NCBI RefSeq assembly: GCF_900104615.1
Contig: NZ_LT629939.1
Location: 1,625,239-1,689,238 of the forward strand
Direction: 5' to 3'
DNA length: 64,000 nucleotides
From: Merdimmobilis hominis
Lineage (GTDB): Bacteria > Bacillota > Clostridia > Oscillospirales > Ruminococcaceae
The notes beneath the pieces were generated by a model. It was given only the letters and a program-made list of their open reading frames with translations, made no database searches and was not told where the DNA came from. The translations under genes and the position numbers were made by a program. Positions 32,514-40,372 of the stretch are shown here, piece after piece (position 1 is the stretch's first letter; every line of letters begins with the position of its first letter).

Positions 32514-32729
32514 TTACAGCCCAATTTGATTTTGGAATACATCCTCCCAGGTGAAGGTGTCACCGTCCCAGCGAAAACCATCCACTGCAAAAGGGATCAC
32601 ATCCCGGTATCCACCACAAAGCAAATGGCGGGCATCCGACCGATAGTCATCTTCCGTCGTTGTTGCCACCCATGGAAGGCCGTTAAAATCCCGCCCATTG
32701 GCTTCACGATATGCCAGAAAATATCTCAC
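32514..32729 (-). CDS. small hypothetical protein
   Basis: 71 aa from GTG 32729, which overlaps the previous stop (GTGA) and has AAGGAG 10 nt upstream. Contains RYFLAYREANGRDFNGLPW and a Trp-rich C-terminus. No recognised family. A longer frame is out of step with any ribosome binding site. Confidence 0.55.
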   Translation of the reverse strand: MRYFLAYREANGRDFNGLPWVATTTEDDYRSDARHLLCGGYRDVIPFAVDGFRWDGDTFTWEDVFQNQIGL

Positions 32730-33685
32730 GACGCCATCGCTCCTTCCTCCAGGATCGCACGAACGAGGGCATTCAGACAGTCCCATACTTTTTCGGAACA
32801 CCGGCCACCTTTAGCCTTCCAAAAGCGGAGATCCCCGCACCGCCCGTCTTTGACCGTGATGCTGATCAATTTCTCATTGATCCAACCCTGGGTCTTGATG
32901 GGAGTAGGGATATTATACCGCCGGAGGAGGCAGTTGACAAGTACCGTGCTGCTGCGGTCGTACTGGCTGCGGTAGAATACCACAGGCTCATTCGAGATTG
33001 TACCGCCATTTTTGACCGCCAAGATTGCGTTGGAGATCTGCTCTTCGGCCTTGGCGTTCATCCCTTCACAAAACAGCTTTTCCTCTTCGGCCGCTTTCCG
33101 GCGGCGTTCTTCCTCTGCTTTCCGGCGCTTTTCTCGATGCTTCTGAGCAAGGACCGTGCAGGTAGGGAGATCGTCCAAAACAGCTGCCCCAATAAAATCG
33201 GGGAACGAATCTCCATCGTTTTCCTTAGCACGAAGGTAGGTATCGACCTTATCATCCAGCATCGCTTTGATGTAGGCGGCTTGCCGGACAGGATCTTCGC
33301 CGCAGCGGGTGATTTCCTCCTGTTCCCGGGCAATCATCTCGCGGATGAGATCATCCGCATTCTCCTTTGTGCGAAGATCGCCAAAGCGCCTCTGGCGCTC
33401 CTCTTTCCCACCATAGAGATTTTGGACGGCAGCCGGGAAGCCGCAGCTGTCAATCATTTGGAATTCCGTTATCCGCAGCGGCGCTAGATAATCGCCCACC
33501 TCTACATGGAGAAGATAGGTGTCGTTTTGGGCGCGGGGATATTCCACATCCGGCTTCCCGGCTCCCTGCCAGAGACGGTAGGTGCTGGTTCCGTCAGAAA
33601 CCTCCCTCACCAGGGCCGCACGCATCTTATGTCCATCTTTATTAAACATGCCGTTATAGAAAAGTGGCATCATCAGTTTACTCAT
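32726..33685 (-). CDS. hypothetical protein with central coiled coil
   Basis: 319 aa from ATG 33685 (AAAGGAG 8 nt upstream). N-terminal ~130 residues include YRLWQGAGKPDVEY; residues about 180-210 are a highly charged Lys/Arg/Glu helix; the C-terminal domain includes INEKLISITVKDGRCGDLRFW. Upstream is a TTTTGTGCGCAC motif (33718-33729) like the operators near 57494, which may regulate it. Confidence 0.65.
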   Translation of the reverse strand: MSKLMMPLFYNGMFNKDGHKMRAALVREVSDGTSTYRLWQGAGKPDVEYPRAQNDTYLLHVEVGDYLAPLRITEFQMIDSCGFPAAVQNLYGGKEERQRRFGDLRTKENADDLIREMIAREQEEITRCGEDPVRQAAYIKAMLDDKVDTYLRAKENDGDSFPDFIGAAVLDDLPTCTVLAQKHREKRRKAEEERRRKAAEEEKLFCEGMNAKAEEQISNAILAVKNGGTISNEPVVFYRSQYDRSSTVLVNCLLRRYNIPTPIKTQGWINEKLISITVKDGRCGDLRFWKAKGGRCSEKVWDCLNALVRAILEEGAMAS

Positions 33686-33729
33686 AAAAAATTCTCCTTT
33701 TTTATACGCGCATTGTTGTTTTGTGCGCA

Positions 33730-34161
33730 CTAGTCGGCTTCAACATTTCGATTTGGAAAACACTGAGCGAAAATCTTGTGGAACCGGTCGCTGGCTTCCG
33801 GCTCCAGGGGCCCTTTCAGCGATGCCATGGACCACTGTACCAATTCCTCTTCAGGAATATAATACTTGGGTTCATGAAAGCAACCGCCGCTATACCTGGG
33901 CGCGCTGTGGTTGAAGATGTTCTTGGTCAAGTCTGCCTTCGTAGTGGCTGCCTTGATGAACTGGATCTTCCTTTCACAGATAGGGAGCAGCAAGGCCTCA
34001 ATAAAACCTCGTTCCTCATATCCTCCCATCAGTCTCCACAACCGTTCCAAGGCCGCCATACGCAGGTCAGACAGTGCCTGTTCTTTTTCATCAGCCGGGG
34101 AGAGTCTCAGCTCATCCACCATCGCCGTTTTAATGAGATCCCAGCAAGGACGGTTCAACAT
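33730..34161 (-). CDS. hypothetical protein
   Basis: 143 aa, largely helical, AGGAGGG before the ATG. Contains MAALERLWRLMGGYEERGFI and KYYIPEEELVQWSM. No family recognised. Within the leader 6 operon; ends in TAG. Confidence 0.62.
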   Translation of the reverse strand: MLNRPCWDLIKTAMVDELRLSPADEKEQALSDLRMAALERLWRLMGGYEERGFIEALLLPICERKIQFIKAATTKADLTKNIFNHSAPRYSGGCFHEPKYYIPEEELVQWSMASLKGPLEPEASDRFHKIFAQCFPNRNVEAD

Positions 34162-34173
34162 TTTGCTCCCTCC

Positions 34174-34560
34174 TCACTGTACGAACAGGTCAAGATGCCT
34201 GCTCACAAAGTCCATCGCATAGTAGCAGAACAGATTTCCCAGGCAGGAGATCTTGAGGTAGTCTTCCCTCTGGGTGCCCAGCGTTTTGATGGTCGCAAAA
34301 GGAAGCATCTTTTTCTTTCCCCCGTGTGTATAAGTTCCCAGGAGCCTGATGTCGCAATAAATTCCTTCATTGCATCCGAATGTGGTCGTAGCGACCACAT
34401 CGAACCCACAGTCGGTCAGAGTTTCCACGTCCCAGTAGATGGAATCCGGCGAGAAATAATCGACCAGCCGGCTAAGCTGCTCCCACAGGGGGTCCGCTTC
34501 TACCAGCTTCCTGGTTTCGTTGTAAAACTGCTCTATGGTGATATTCTTCTTGGTACTCAT
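34174..34560 (-). CDS. hypothetical protein
   Basis: 128 aa, GGAGG 7 nt before the ATG. Helical N-terminus (KNITIEQFYNETRKLVEADP) and a beta-rich core (DVVATTTFGCNEGIYCDIRL). No family recognised. A terminator hairpin separates it from the upstream gene. Confidence 0.62.
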   Translation of the reverse strand: MSTKKNITIEQFYNETRKLVEADPLWEQLSRLVDYFSPDSIYWDVETLTDCGFDVVATTTFGCNEGIYCDIRLLGTYTHGGKKKMLPFATIKTLGTQREDYLKISCLGNLFCYYAMDFVSRHLDLFVQ

Positions 34561-34571
34561 GACAAACCTCC

Positions 34572-34600
34572 AAAAAAGCAGGCGTCCGACGGCGCCTGCT
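34572..34600 (-). terminator. intercistronic terminator
   Basis: AGCAGGCG-CCGTCGGA-CGCCTGCT with T6 on the minus strand, inside the leader 6 operon. Confidence 0.8.
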
Positions 34601-34628
34601 GTGTTTTTACTGAATATTGATTTGAAGA

Positions 34629-34841
34629 TTACGCTTTTTCAGTTCCAAACAGAAAATGCTCCTGCAGCTCATAGTAAGACAGGGCTTCTGAAAAGTCCTT
34701 CGCTGGGAAGCATTTCGTCTGCATGGTGTTTTTGTTCTTGTTCCAGGTAGCGACCGTCACCTCAATGAACCGCAAGTCATAGTTGATGTTCAGGTTCATG
34801 GAGATATTGAAGTCCTTCGTATCGTTTACTTTCAGAATCAT
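34629..34841 (-). CDS. small hypothetical protein
   Basis: 70 aa, AGGAGG 7 nt before the ATG. Beta-like (NISMNLNINYDLRFIEVTVA) with a C-terminal helix. No family recognised. Confidence 0.6.
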   Translation of the reverse strand: MILKVNDTKDFNISMNLNINYDLRFIEVTVATWNKNKNTMQTKCFPAKDFSEALSYYELQEHFLFGTEKA

Positions 34842-34860
34842 TGCGTTTTCCTCCTATCCC

Positions 34861-35142
34861 TTATGCCCAGCATCTGTTTCGCGCTTCTTTATCGGACAAA
34901 ATGGTATGGCAAGGCATCATAGCGCAGTTATGCCGGTGATACCCGATCAGCCCATCCTGTACTTCCCGGCCGCGGCGGGCACCGCCATCCAGGCCGATAA
35001 AAATCTGCTGCCCATTAGGATCAGGGATGAAGCACATGCAACGTGGCTCCACAGGGACGGATTTACCGGAGCTTTTGTCACGGATCCAGCGGATCTCCTT
35101 CCCGCAAAAAGCGCAGTAGGTTTTCTTTTTTGTTCTCATCAT
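34861..35142 (-). CDS. small Cys-rich protein, first gene after leader 6
   Basis: 93 aa from ATG 35142 (GAGAGGAA upstream); longer frame into the leader rejected. CAFC near residue 10 and CMCF, C-M-M-P-C further on could form a zinc site. Likely nucleic-acid or protein adaptor; no specific function visible. Confidence 0.65.
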   Translation of the reverse strand: MMRTKKKTYCAFCGKEIRWIRDKSSGKSVPVEPRCMCFIPDPNGQQIFIGLDGGARRGREVQDGLIGYHRHNCAMMPCHTILSDKEARNRCWA

Positions 35143-35238
35143 GATAGTTCCTCTCTTTCGTTTTTGGTTAATGTTCGTTCCTCTATGTAAAAAGGCAGCT
35201 TCTCTCGACCAAAGGGAAGCAGGCCTTGAATTGGCAAT

Positions 35239-35395
35239 AAAAAAGGCACGGTCGCGCCCAGAAGGGCGCAATCGTGCCGTTAGGTTTCACACCGGCCAAG
35301 CGTCAATGACGAAAGGCCTTACTTTACTGCTTCGATGAGCAGCGGATACTTTCATGGAATACTTGAAGTCTACTCCCGTTTTTGTATCGTGTCAA
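35239..35395 (-). promoter_or_regulatory. leader module copy 6
   Basis: TTGACA (35390-35395), 17 nt, TAGACT (35367-35372), the weakest -10 of the set. The second stem is CGUC/GACG here instead of CUGUC/GACAG, a multi-base compensatory change with a 3-nt net deletion that keeps the leader peptide in frame. Confidence 0.87.
35287..35355 (-). CDS. putative leader peptide, copy 6 (22 aa)
   Basis: One codon shorter than the others; residues 15-20 differ (FVIDA before WPV), but frame, WPV end and UGA position are kept. Codon 7 is synonymous (CAT). Confidence 0.52.
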   Translation of the reverse strand: MKVSAAHRSSKVRPFVIDAWPV

Positions 35396-35419
35396 GAGAT
35401 GTTGTGTAGAGAAGTTATT

Positions 35420-35448
35420 TTGGTCGTTTTTTTGATTTTTTTGACTAT
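35420..35448 (+). promoter_or_regulatory. type B promoter upstream of the 35494 lipoprotein
   Basis: TTGGTC (35420-35425), 17-nt T-rich spacer, GACTAT (35443-35448); a TATAAT overlaps at 35448-35453. It is divergent from leader copy 6, 25 bp away. Confidence 0.55.
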
Positions 35449-35493
35449 ATAATAGATAGCAGCGGTTACGCTGACAATTTTGGAGGTGATTTT

Positions 35494-36324
35494 ATGAAAA
35501 GAGCAGCTTTGATCTTGCTCTGTGCGGTATTGATGGGGTCCCTGTCTGCCTGTTCCGGCGGAAATGAACCGGAGTCCTCTTCGATCCCGTCCCCGTCGGA
35601 AACTGTTATTGAGGATACGTCTTCCGACTTCGACTATGTAGCGATGGCGGAGGATGTGGGACCTATCGCCGCCTCTGTACTTTGGCAGGATCCGTCTCAG
35701 ATCCCTGTGCGGGATTTGCTGGGGTGGTATGTACGGTGTATCCTTGCCACGAATTCCGGTGATCCTTCAGCACTGGATCCCTACCTCTCAGAGGATGCAG
35801 GGAGTTACCAAATCCCTGCCGGCGAATTCGAAGAAGCAGTAAAGACCTACTTCGGCCTGGAGAAAGACCATCTTGAGGCGGCGGCAGACCTGTACGACAG
35901 CGAAAACCAGATCTACTCGATCTCGCTTAGTCAGATCAAGCAGGCGGCTTGTACCGTCCAGCAGGTTGAGATCGCCGGAAATATGCTTCAGATCTATTTC
36001 ACACTGAATACTGGCAGCGAGAACAGCGGAAGTTCCAACGAAAAGGTCTATAACCTGACGGTTGATACTTCCGATGGGATCCGGTTTGTTTCCTGCACTG
36101 AGGCAGACCCCTCCGGTTTGAAATCGGATGAGGGGACTCTGGAAGGGGAAACCGATGAAGTGGATTTCAATTCTGAAGCTCAATCCGACGTAGAGGCCCC
36201 CAGCAGCTCCTCTGAGGGCAGCGCAGTTGAAACCGATACCAGTGATGCTGCAACTGGAGAAGGCGCCGCAGAGCCAGCTGAGGCCGGCACAGCGAGCAGT
36301 GAAGGAACGGAGGACGCCCAGTGA
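35494..36324 (+). CDS. lipoprotein of unknown function, paralogue of 5762-6574
   Basis: 276 aa with GGAGG before the ATG. Lipobox LSAC (Cys about 20), Ser-rich tether, a folded domain about 50-205 and an acidic Ser/Glu/Ala-rich tail of about 70 residues. The domain shares with 5762-6574 a YF-containing helix before a TYFGLEKDHLEA-like segment and an IRFVSC end. Co-transcribed with a two-helix membrane protein (4-nt overlap). Extracellular face; function unknown. Confidence 0.75.
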   Translation: MKRAALILLCAVLMGSLSACSGGNEPESSSIPSPSETVIEDTSSDFDYVAMAEDVGPIAASVLWQDPSQIPVRDLLGWYVRCILATNSGDPSALDPYLSEDAGSYQIPAGEFEEAVKTYFGLEKDHLEAAADLYDSENQIYSISLSQIKQAACTVQQVEIAGNMLQIYFTLNTGSENSGSSNEKVYNLTVDTSDGIRFVSCTEADPSGLKSDEGTLEGETDEVDFNSEAQSDVEAPSSSSEGSAVETDTSDAATGEGAAEPAEAGTASSEGTEDAQ

Positions 36325-36599
36325 GCAACGGAGCCCTGGCAACCATCGGCATAGTCTTTCTGGCCTTCTTCATTCTGGGAGCGGCAAATAAGGTGATCTC
36401 CAGGATCATGGGACTCGTGGGGCTGCTCTTGCTGATCGTCGTTGCCATCCAGCTGAAGACGGGGACCGTCCTGATCGACTTCTCTCAGCTTGGCAATTCG
36501 ATCGTACATTTGGGACTTCGCATTTCACAGTGGGCAGAGGAATCACTGTGGCCAAGCCTTACGGAGTTGGCGCGATGGATTGAGTCGGCGCTAGCATAA
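36321..36599 (+). CDS. small membrane protein
   Basis: 92 aa from GTG 36321, overlapping the lipoprotein stop. Two membrane helices (about 6-24 and 28-46), then an amphipathic tail with Trp residues. May anchor or partner the lipoprotein. Confidence 0.65.
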   Translation: MSNGALATIGIVFLAFFILGAANKVISRIMGLVGLLLLIVVAIQLKTGTVLIDFSQLGNSIVHLGLRISQWAEESLWPSLTELARWIESALA

Positions 36600-36606
36600 C
36601 AGCAAA

Positions 36607-36646
36607 AAGAAAAGGCTGGGAACCTTAATCAGTTCCCAGCCTTTTC
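36607..36646. terminator. bidirectional terminator
   Basis: AAAAGGCTGGGAAC with its complement across an 8-nt loop; separates convergent genes. Confidence 0.9.
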
Positions 36647-36658
36647 GTATAAAATAAA

Positions 36659-36910
36659 TTACTTTTTTGTAGCGTATTGGTATAACAGGTGCGCATTGCT
36701 ATGAAGCAAGGTCTCAAAGTCCTTGATTTCTTCAGCGGTGTATCCGTCAACGGAAAGCCACTTGTAATCCGGAAGTTCGCACCGGGCGGAATCAAAGCCG
36801 GATTCCGTTGGGCGTTCAAAATTGACGATCACCTTTTCTTTCCCAGCCTCATGAATGATCTGAGAATGAACGATTTCAGTTTCGTCTGCCAATGTCATAT
36901 ATGGATACAT
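36659..36910 (-). CDS. small hypothetical protein
   Basis: 83 aa; start ATG 36910 or GTG 36913 (AGGAG 11 or 8 nt upstream). Contains TLADETEIVHSQIIHE, IVNFERPTE and a C-terminal helix YTAEEIKDFETLLHSN. Common-looking mobile-element protein; function unknown. Confidence 0.62.
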   Translation of the reverse strand: MYPYMTLADETEIVHSQIIHEAGKEKVIVNFERPTESGFDSARCELPDYKWLSVDGYTAEEIKDFETLLHSNAHLLYQYATKK

Positions 36911-36949
36911 CACTAAAATCGCTCCTATCTGTAGATGTGGTACACTTTC

Positions 36950-37339
36950 TTATTTTTTGGTATACTCCAAAAACGCTGCAACACTCATGACCTGCGGGTC
37001 TTCCGGGAAATGTTTCAAGTTTCCGGTGATTAGGATGGCTCCACAAAATTTTGCGACCTCAAAAAACTTTTTGTCAGCTTCATCGACAAAATCATTTTCA
37101 AGAGGCTCAGCCACCACGGAGCGGCCATAGGCTTCAATCCAGTCCAGCAAGGAATTGATCTCATTCTCCGAAAAGCCGAATTTAGGACGGCTGAGGACTT
37201 GCCGGTACTCAGCCAAAATTCGGTAATCATAGCATGGGATCAACCGATCTGTCAACACCATGCTGACTACGCGGGCCGGAGCTCCATTCCTTGACCACAG
37301 AGCCGATACCAAAACATTGGTGTCGATCACTACCAGCAT
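36950..37339 (-). CDS. PIN-domain toxin
   Basis: 129 aa. D6 (VIDTNVLVSAL), acidic residues in the middle (EYRQVLSRPKF; VDEADKKFFEVA) and ITGNLKHFP near the end match the COG1569-type PIN toxins, predicted RNases. It follows a Phd-like antitoxin gene by 6 nt. Confidence 0.88.
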   Translation of the reverse strand: MLVVIDTNVLVSALWSRNGAPARVVSMVLTDRLIPCYDYRILAEYRQVLSRPKFGFSENEINSLLDWIEAYGRSVVAEPLENDFVDEADKKFFEVAKFCGAILITGNLKHFPEDPQVMSVAAFLEYTKK

Positions 37340-37345
37340 AGGCCT

Positions 37346-37621
37346 TTACTCCTCCTGACGCGCCGCAGCAATCTCTGCTTCGATTTCCTCGTCTGTCAGA
37401 AATCCTTTTGCGGCAGCACGGCTGCGCATCGAGTTGAAGGCCAGCATAGCTTTGGCCTGACGGATTGCCTTGACAGTCTCTTCAAAACTGCCATCTGCAA
37501 TATCTACCAAAAGCGCTGTAGGCTTCCCATTGTTGGTGATGACGACCTCGCCTTCTGCAGACAAAGTTTCCCAAAGGCTTTTAGGCGTCGTTCTTAAATC
37601 TCTCACGGTATAGAAGTTCAT
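37346..37621 (-). CDS. Phd/YefM-type antitoxin
   Basis: 91 aa from ATG 37621 (AAAGGAG 8 nt upstream). N-terminal TVRDLRTTPKSLWETL and VITNNGKPTALLVDI are characteristic of Phd/YefM antitoxins; the C-terminal helices should bind the toxin. A TTGACA-18-TATCAT promoter lies upstream at about 37640-37670. Confidence 0.87.
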   Translation of the reverse strand: MNFYTVRDLRTTPKSLWETLSAEGEVVITNNGKPTALLVDIADGSFEETVKAIRQAKAMLAFNSMRSRAAAKGFLTDEEIEAEIAAARQEE

Positions 37622-37715
37622 ACTGACAACTCCTTTCATATTTATGATACACTATTATATGCACGATTGTCAACTAATGTTGATGCAAAATGGATCGTTT
37701 GTGCAGACGCATGAT

Positions 37716-38444
37716 TTACCACTGCTCAATCACAACATGGCCCTTTCCGTAGTCGGAAAATTTGCCGTGGAGCTGAGCTTGGGTATCCTCACTGAAAATG
37801 CCTTGAATAGCCTGGGCTTGATTTTCAGGAAGATTGGCCACCTCATAATCGTAGATCTCCTCGTTCCAGACATCGGCAGGCTTGGTCCGCACAAACACGG
37901 CTGTGCCGACGATTTTCTGAATGGGGAAATACGCATGATCCATCGGCATCAGGAAGTTGAGCGGCAGCTCTTTCGCCAGCCCGTCCTCGTCCACCAGCAT
38001 CCAAAAAGTGTGCTCTTTGTTCAGAGAAACCCTTTCCATGGTGAAACTGCTCCCTCCGGGGAAAAGTCCTTTGAGATCACAGAGGTAGAACGCATCGGTT
38101 GTACGGACCTCGGCAGGTTTCCCAGGCTCTTTCACCAAGATTTGGTGTACGGCCTCCTGAATGCTGTAATCCAGTTCGACCGGTTCACCAAGGTGCTCAA
38201 ATTCCTCCAAAAACTCAGCGACGGCCTCATTGGTGGAAGCGTCCGACCTGAACTCAAAACCAGCCTTCAGGAAGAACTGGCACAGCATATTCTCTCCGTT
38301 TGGGATCACGTCAATGTCATACTCTGCTTCTTCCAGCGTTCCTTTGTAGGACAGTCCCTTCTGAAACTGGTCCAGGATGGTGTCTTTGTATGCGGTCTGG
38401 GTCGGGAATTCAAACATTCCATCCAGTCTGATCTGATAATTCAT
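37716..38444 (-). CDS. hypothetical protein
   Basis: 242 aa from ATG 38444 (GAGGAG 7 nt upstream). Beta-rich, with DAFYLCDLKGLFPGGSSFT and ending in HVVIEQW. No family recognised. Last gene of the leader 7 operon. Confidence 0.65.
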   Translation of the reverse strand: MNYQIRLDGMFEFPTQTAYKDTILDQFQKGLSYKGTLEEAEYDIDVIPNGENMLCQFFLKAGFEFRSDASTNEAVAEFLEEFEHLGEPVELDYSIQEAVHQILVKEPGKPAEVRTTDAFYLCDLKGLFPGGSSFTMERVSLNKEHTFWMLVDEDGLAKELPLNFLMPMDHAYFPIQKIVGTAVFVRTKPADVWNEEIYDYEVANLPENQAQAIQGIFSEDTQAQLHGKFSDYGKGHVVIEQW

Positions 38445-38454
38445 AAAAAACTCC

Positions 38455-38736
38455 TCACTTAAATTCTTCCACTGTGAAGCCGAAATATTTTCGCACACGG
38501 CCTTTCAGGCCATCCGGAATATTGGGTTTCAGAACATTGGCCCAGCAGAGGACGGCCCAGAACGGGTTGTCCCTGCCTACTGTCTGCCATTCCCCGTCGC
38601 ACCAGTAGTCCCCGGTGATTTCAACATCACCGGTCTGGAACCCCGGGATGGAATCCGTGCGTGCTTCCAGGGCGACATAGTATTCGCCTTCGCCGGGAGG
38701 GTTGATGCTCCCTTTGATCCAAGTGACTTCAGCCAT
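38455..38736 (-). CDS. DUF551-like small protein
   Basis: 93 aa. The pattern W..SINPPGEGEYYVAL, TGDVEITGDYWCDGEWQ and WANVLKP resembles DUF551 proteins of phages and mobile elements, but is longer and the match is by eye. AGGAGG upstream. Confidence 0.6.
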   Translation of the reverse strand: MAEVTWIKGSINPPGEGEYYVALEARTDSIPGFQTGDVEITGDYWCDGEWQTVGRDNPFWAVLCWANVLKPNIPDGLKGRVRKYFGFTVEEFK

Positions 38737-38754
38737 GATAGTTGTGTCCTCCTG

Positions 38755-38949
38755 TTATTCTTTTCCTTGTTCGCAGCCGCTCCAGGTGATTCCCTGTTCG
38801 GAAGGAATTGGTACTCCGTCCAGATCCACATTGAGCAGGGCGTGATAGAACTCGCTCAGGGGATTTCCACACTGGTAGGCGGTCCATTTTTTCAGGCAAG
38901 CGCTCTGGTCGATCTCAGCGTACCGGCAAAATTTACAGCGAATCCGCAT
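38755..38949 (-). CDS. small Cys-rich protein
   Basis: 64 aa from ATG 38949 (GGAGG 10 nt upstream). CKFCRYAEIDQSAC and later Cys residues suggest a zinc knuckle. Overlaps the upstream gene by 17 nt. Confidence 0.6.
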   Translation of the reverse strand: MRIRCKFCRYAEIDQSACLKKWTAYQCGNPLSEFYHALLNVDLDGVPIPSEQGITWSGCEQGKE

Positions 38950-39388
38950 GGTGCAGCTCACCTCCGGAATCCAGCTTTTCGGACGCTGCCGGCGCGGCCT
39001 CTTTGATGATAGCCCACAGGCGATCCATCAGGGCGGAAACCTGCCGCCTTTTTTCCTGGTTAGATTCCAGCTCGTCGTCCAGCACAAGATAGTCGGCGTC
39101 GTCTTCCAGGTCACCCAGATACTCGCCCAAGGCGTAATAGCACTGGTCGAGAAGGTCATCTGGGATTTTCTCTTCATCGACGGGGGTGGCCACCAGCGCC
39201 TGGGGCACGACTCCATGATCACCGGCAGCAGCCTTAATAGCCTCTTCTTCGGTTCCAGAATAGATTCCCAGGTAGACGGGGCCACAGGCGGCTTCCCATC
39301 CGGCTTCGAGTGTATCGGGTTCGTTCGGCCGGTTGTAGACCTCCAGATCCCGAGTGTACTCTTCTCTTATCAGAACAATGTGTTTCAT
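38933..39388 (-). CDS. acidic hypothetical protein
   Basis: 151 aa from ATG 39388 (GGGAGG upstream). Very acidic in the centre (GDLEDDADYLVLDDELESN). No family recognised; such acidic small proteins on mobile elements are sometimes DNA mimics, but no specific evidence supports that here. Confidence 0.63.
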   Translation of the reverse strand: MKHIVLIREEYTRDLEVYNRPNEPDTLEAGWEAACGPVYLGIYSGTEEEAIKAAAGDHGVVPQALVATPVDEEKIPDDLLDQCYYALGEYLGDLEDDADYLVLDDELESNQEKRRQVSALMDRLWAIIKEAAPAASEKLDSGGELHHADSL

Positions 39389-39405
39389 CGTTTTTTCCTC
39401 CCTAA

Positions 39406-39879
39406 TCACTCAATTTCGGTGCAGTTATACCGGAGAATCGACCATTCGATCCCACTGGCTCCGCAATTACGGCAAACGAAGGGATAACCGATCTGATTCT
39501 CAATCGGGATATTTGCTCCCGTGAAGCTGCCATCGGCGTTGAGATCGTTCCCGCAGATGGGGCAAATATTGAGCGCCCCTCCATCCGATTCTGTCCTCTC
39601 ATCCCTCTTCCCAGCTTCACGCTCCAGTACATCGGTAGGCCCGAAGTGCCCGGCGTCGATCATCCGGGTGAGGTTCATGGCGATGGGCAAATTTGGATCG
39701 TATCCGGGAATATCCCGAATGTCAAAAGCTCCATCATCAGCGAATGTTCCAGTCGAAGAAGTATGGAACCAATATTCCATTTCGCCTTCGTCTTGGTAAT
39801 CGTTACGATAGAGCTTGTAAATTGTGATTCCGTGGTAGGACCGGATGATAGGCTCGTTTTCGATAAATACATACGGCAT
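39406..39879 (-). CDS. hypothetical protein with C-terminal zinc ribbon, first gene after leader 7
   Basis: 157 aa. N-terminal ~100 residues acidic and aromatic; near the C-terminus CPICG and CRNCG pairs form a likely zinc ribbon. AAAGGAAG before the ATG. Function unknown. Confidence 0.68.
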   Translation of the reverse strand: MPYVFIENEPIIRSYHGITIYKLYRNDYQDEGEMEYWFHTSSTGTFADDGAFDIRDIPGYDPNLPIAMNLTRMIDAGHFGPTDVLEREAGKRDERTESDGGALNICPICGNDLNADGSFTGANIPIENQIGYPFVCRNCGASGIEWSILRYNCTEIE

Positions 39880-39977
39880 GTGGATCTTCCTTTCTGTTGT
39901 TTTTGGTTGATATTCGTTTCTCTATGTAAAAAGGCAGCCTCCCTCGACCAAAGGGAAGCTGGCCTTGAATTGGCAAT

Positions 39978-40137
39978 AAAAAAGGCACGGTTGTGCCCAA
40001 AAGGGCGCAATCGTGCCGTTAGGTTTCACACCGGCCAGCTGTCAGCATGAACAGGAGGCCTTACTTTACTGCTTCGGTGAGCAGCGGATACTTTCATGGA
40101 ACACCTGAAGTATATGCCGCTTTTTGTATCGTGTCAA
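39978..40137 (-). promoter_or_regulatory. leader module copy 7
   Basis: TTGACA (40132-40137), 17 nt, TATACT (40109-40114). Terminator lower stem has the GGGCAC variant. Followed by the shared second hairpin near 39930-39960. Confidence 0.88.
40026..40097 (-). CDS. putative leader peptide, copy 7 (23 aa)
   Basis: Codon 16 synonymous (GTT), Ala at 18; otherwise the majority sequence. Confidence 0.5.
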   Translation of the reverse strand: MKVSAAHRSSKVRPPVHADSWPV

Positions 40138-40177
40138 GGGTAAAACAACTTTCCGTTAAACCTGTTCTCCACAATTT

Positions 40178-40372
40178 TTATACCGGCTCATTATTTTCGT
40201 CCTCCTCACTCAACAGCCGTTCTGCGCGTTCCCGGTCATGGAAGCGTATGTATCGGATTACATCCACAGGAGAGTAGAACCGCATATTCTGGTTGTGCAG
40301 GTCTCCTCCTCTTTTTGATTTAAATTCGTTTGAGTGAAACAGCAGGATGGGACGGTCATTATACCGGAACTG
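40178..40372 (-). other. in-frame extension after the TAG of the 40373 gene
   Basis: Immediately after the TAG the same frame is open for 64 codons and reads like real protein (YNDRPILLFHSNEFKSK, then MRFYSPVDVIRYIRFHDRER). A separate 35-aa gene starting at ATG 40285 is possible, but its nearest GGAGG is 17 nt upstream. Read-through, a nonsense mutation, or a fused ancestral gene are all possible. Confidence 0.5.
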
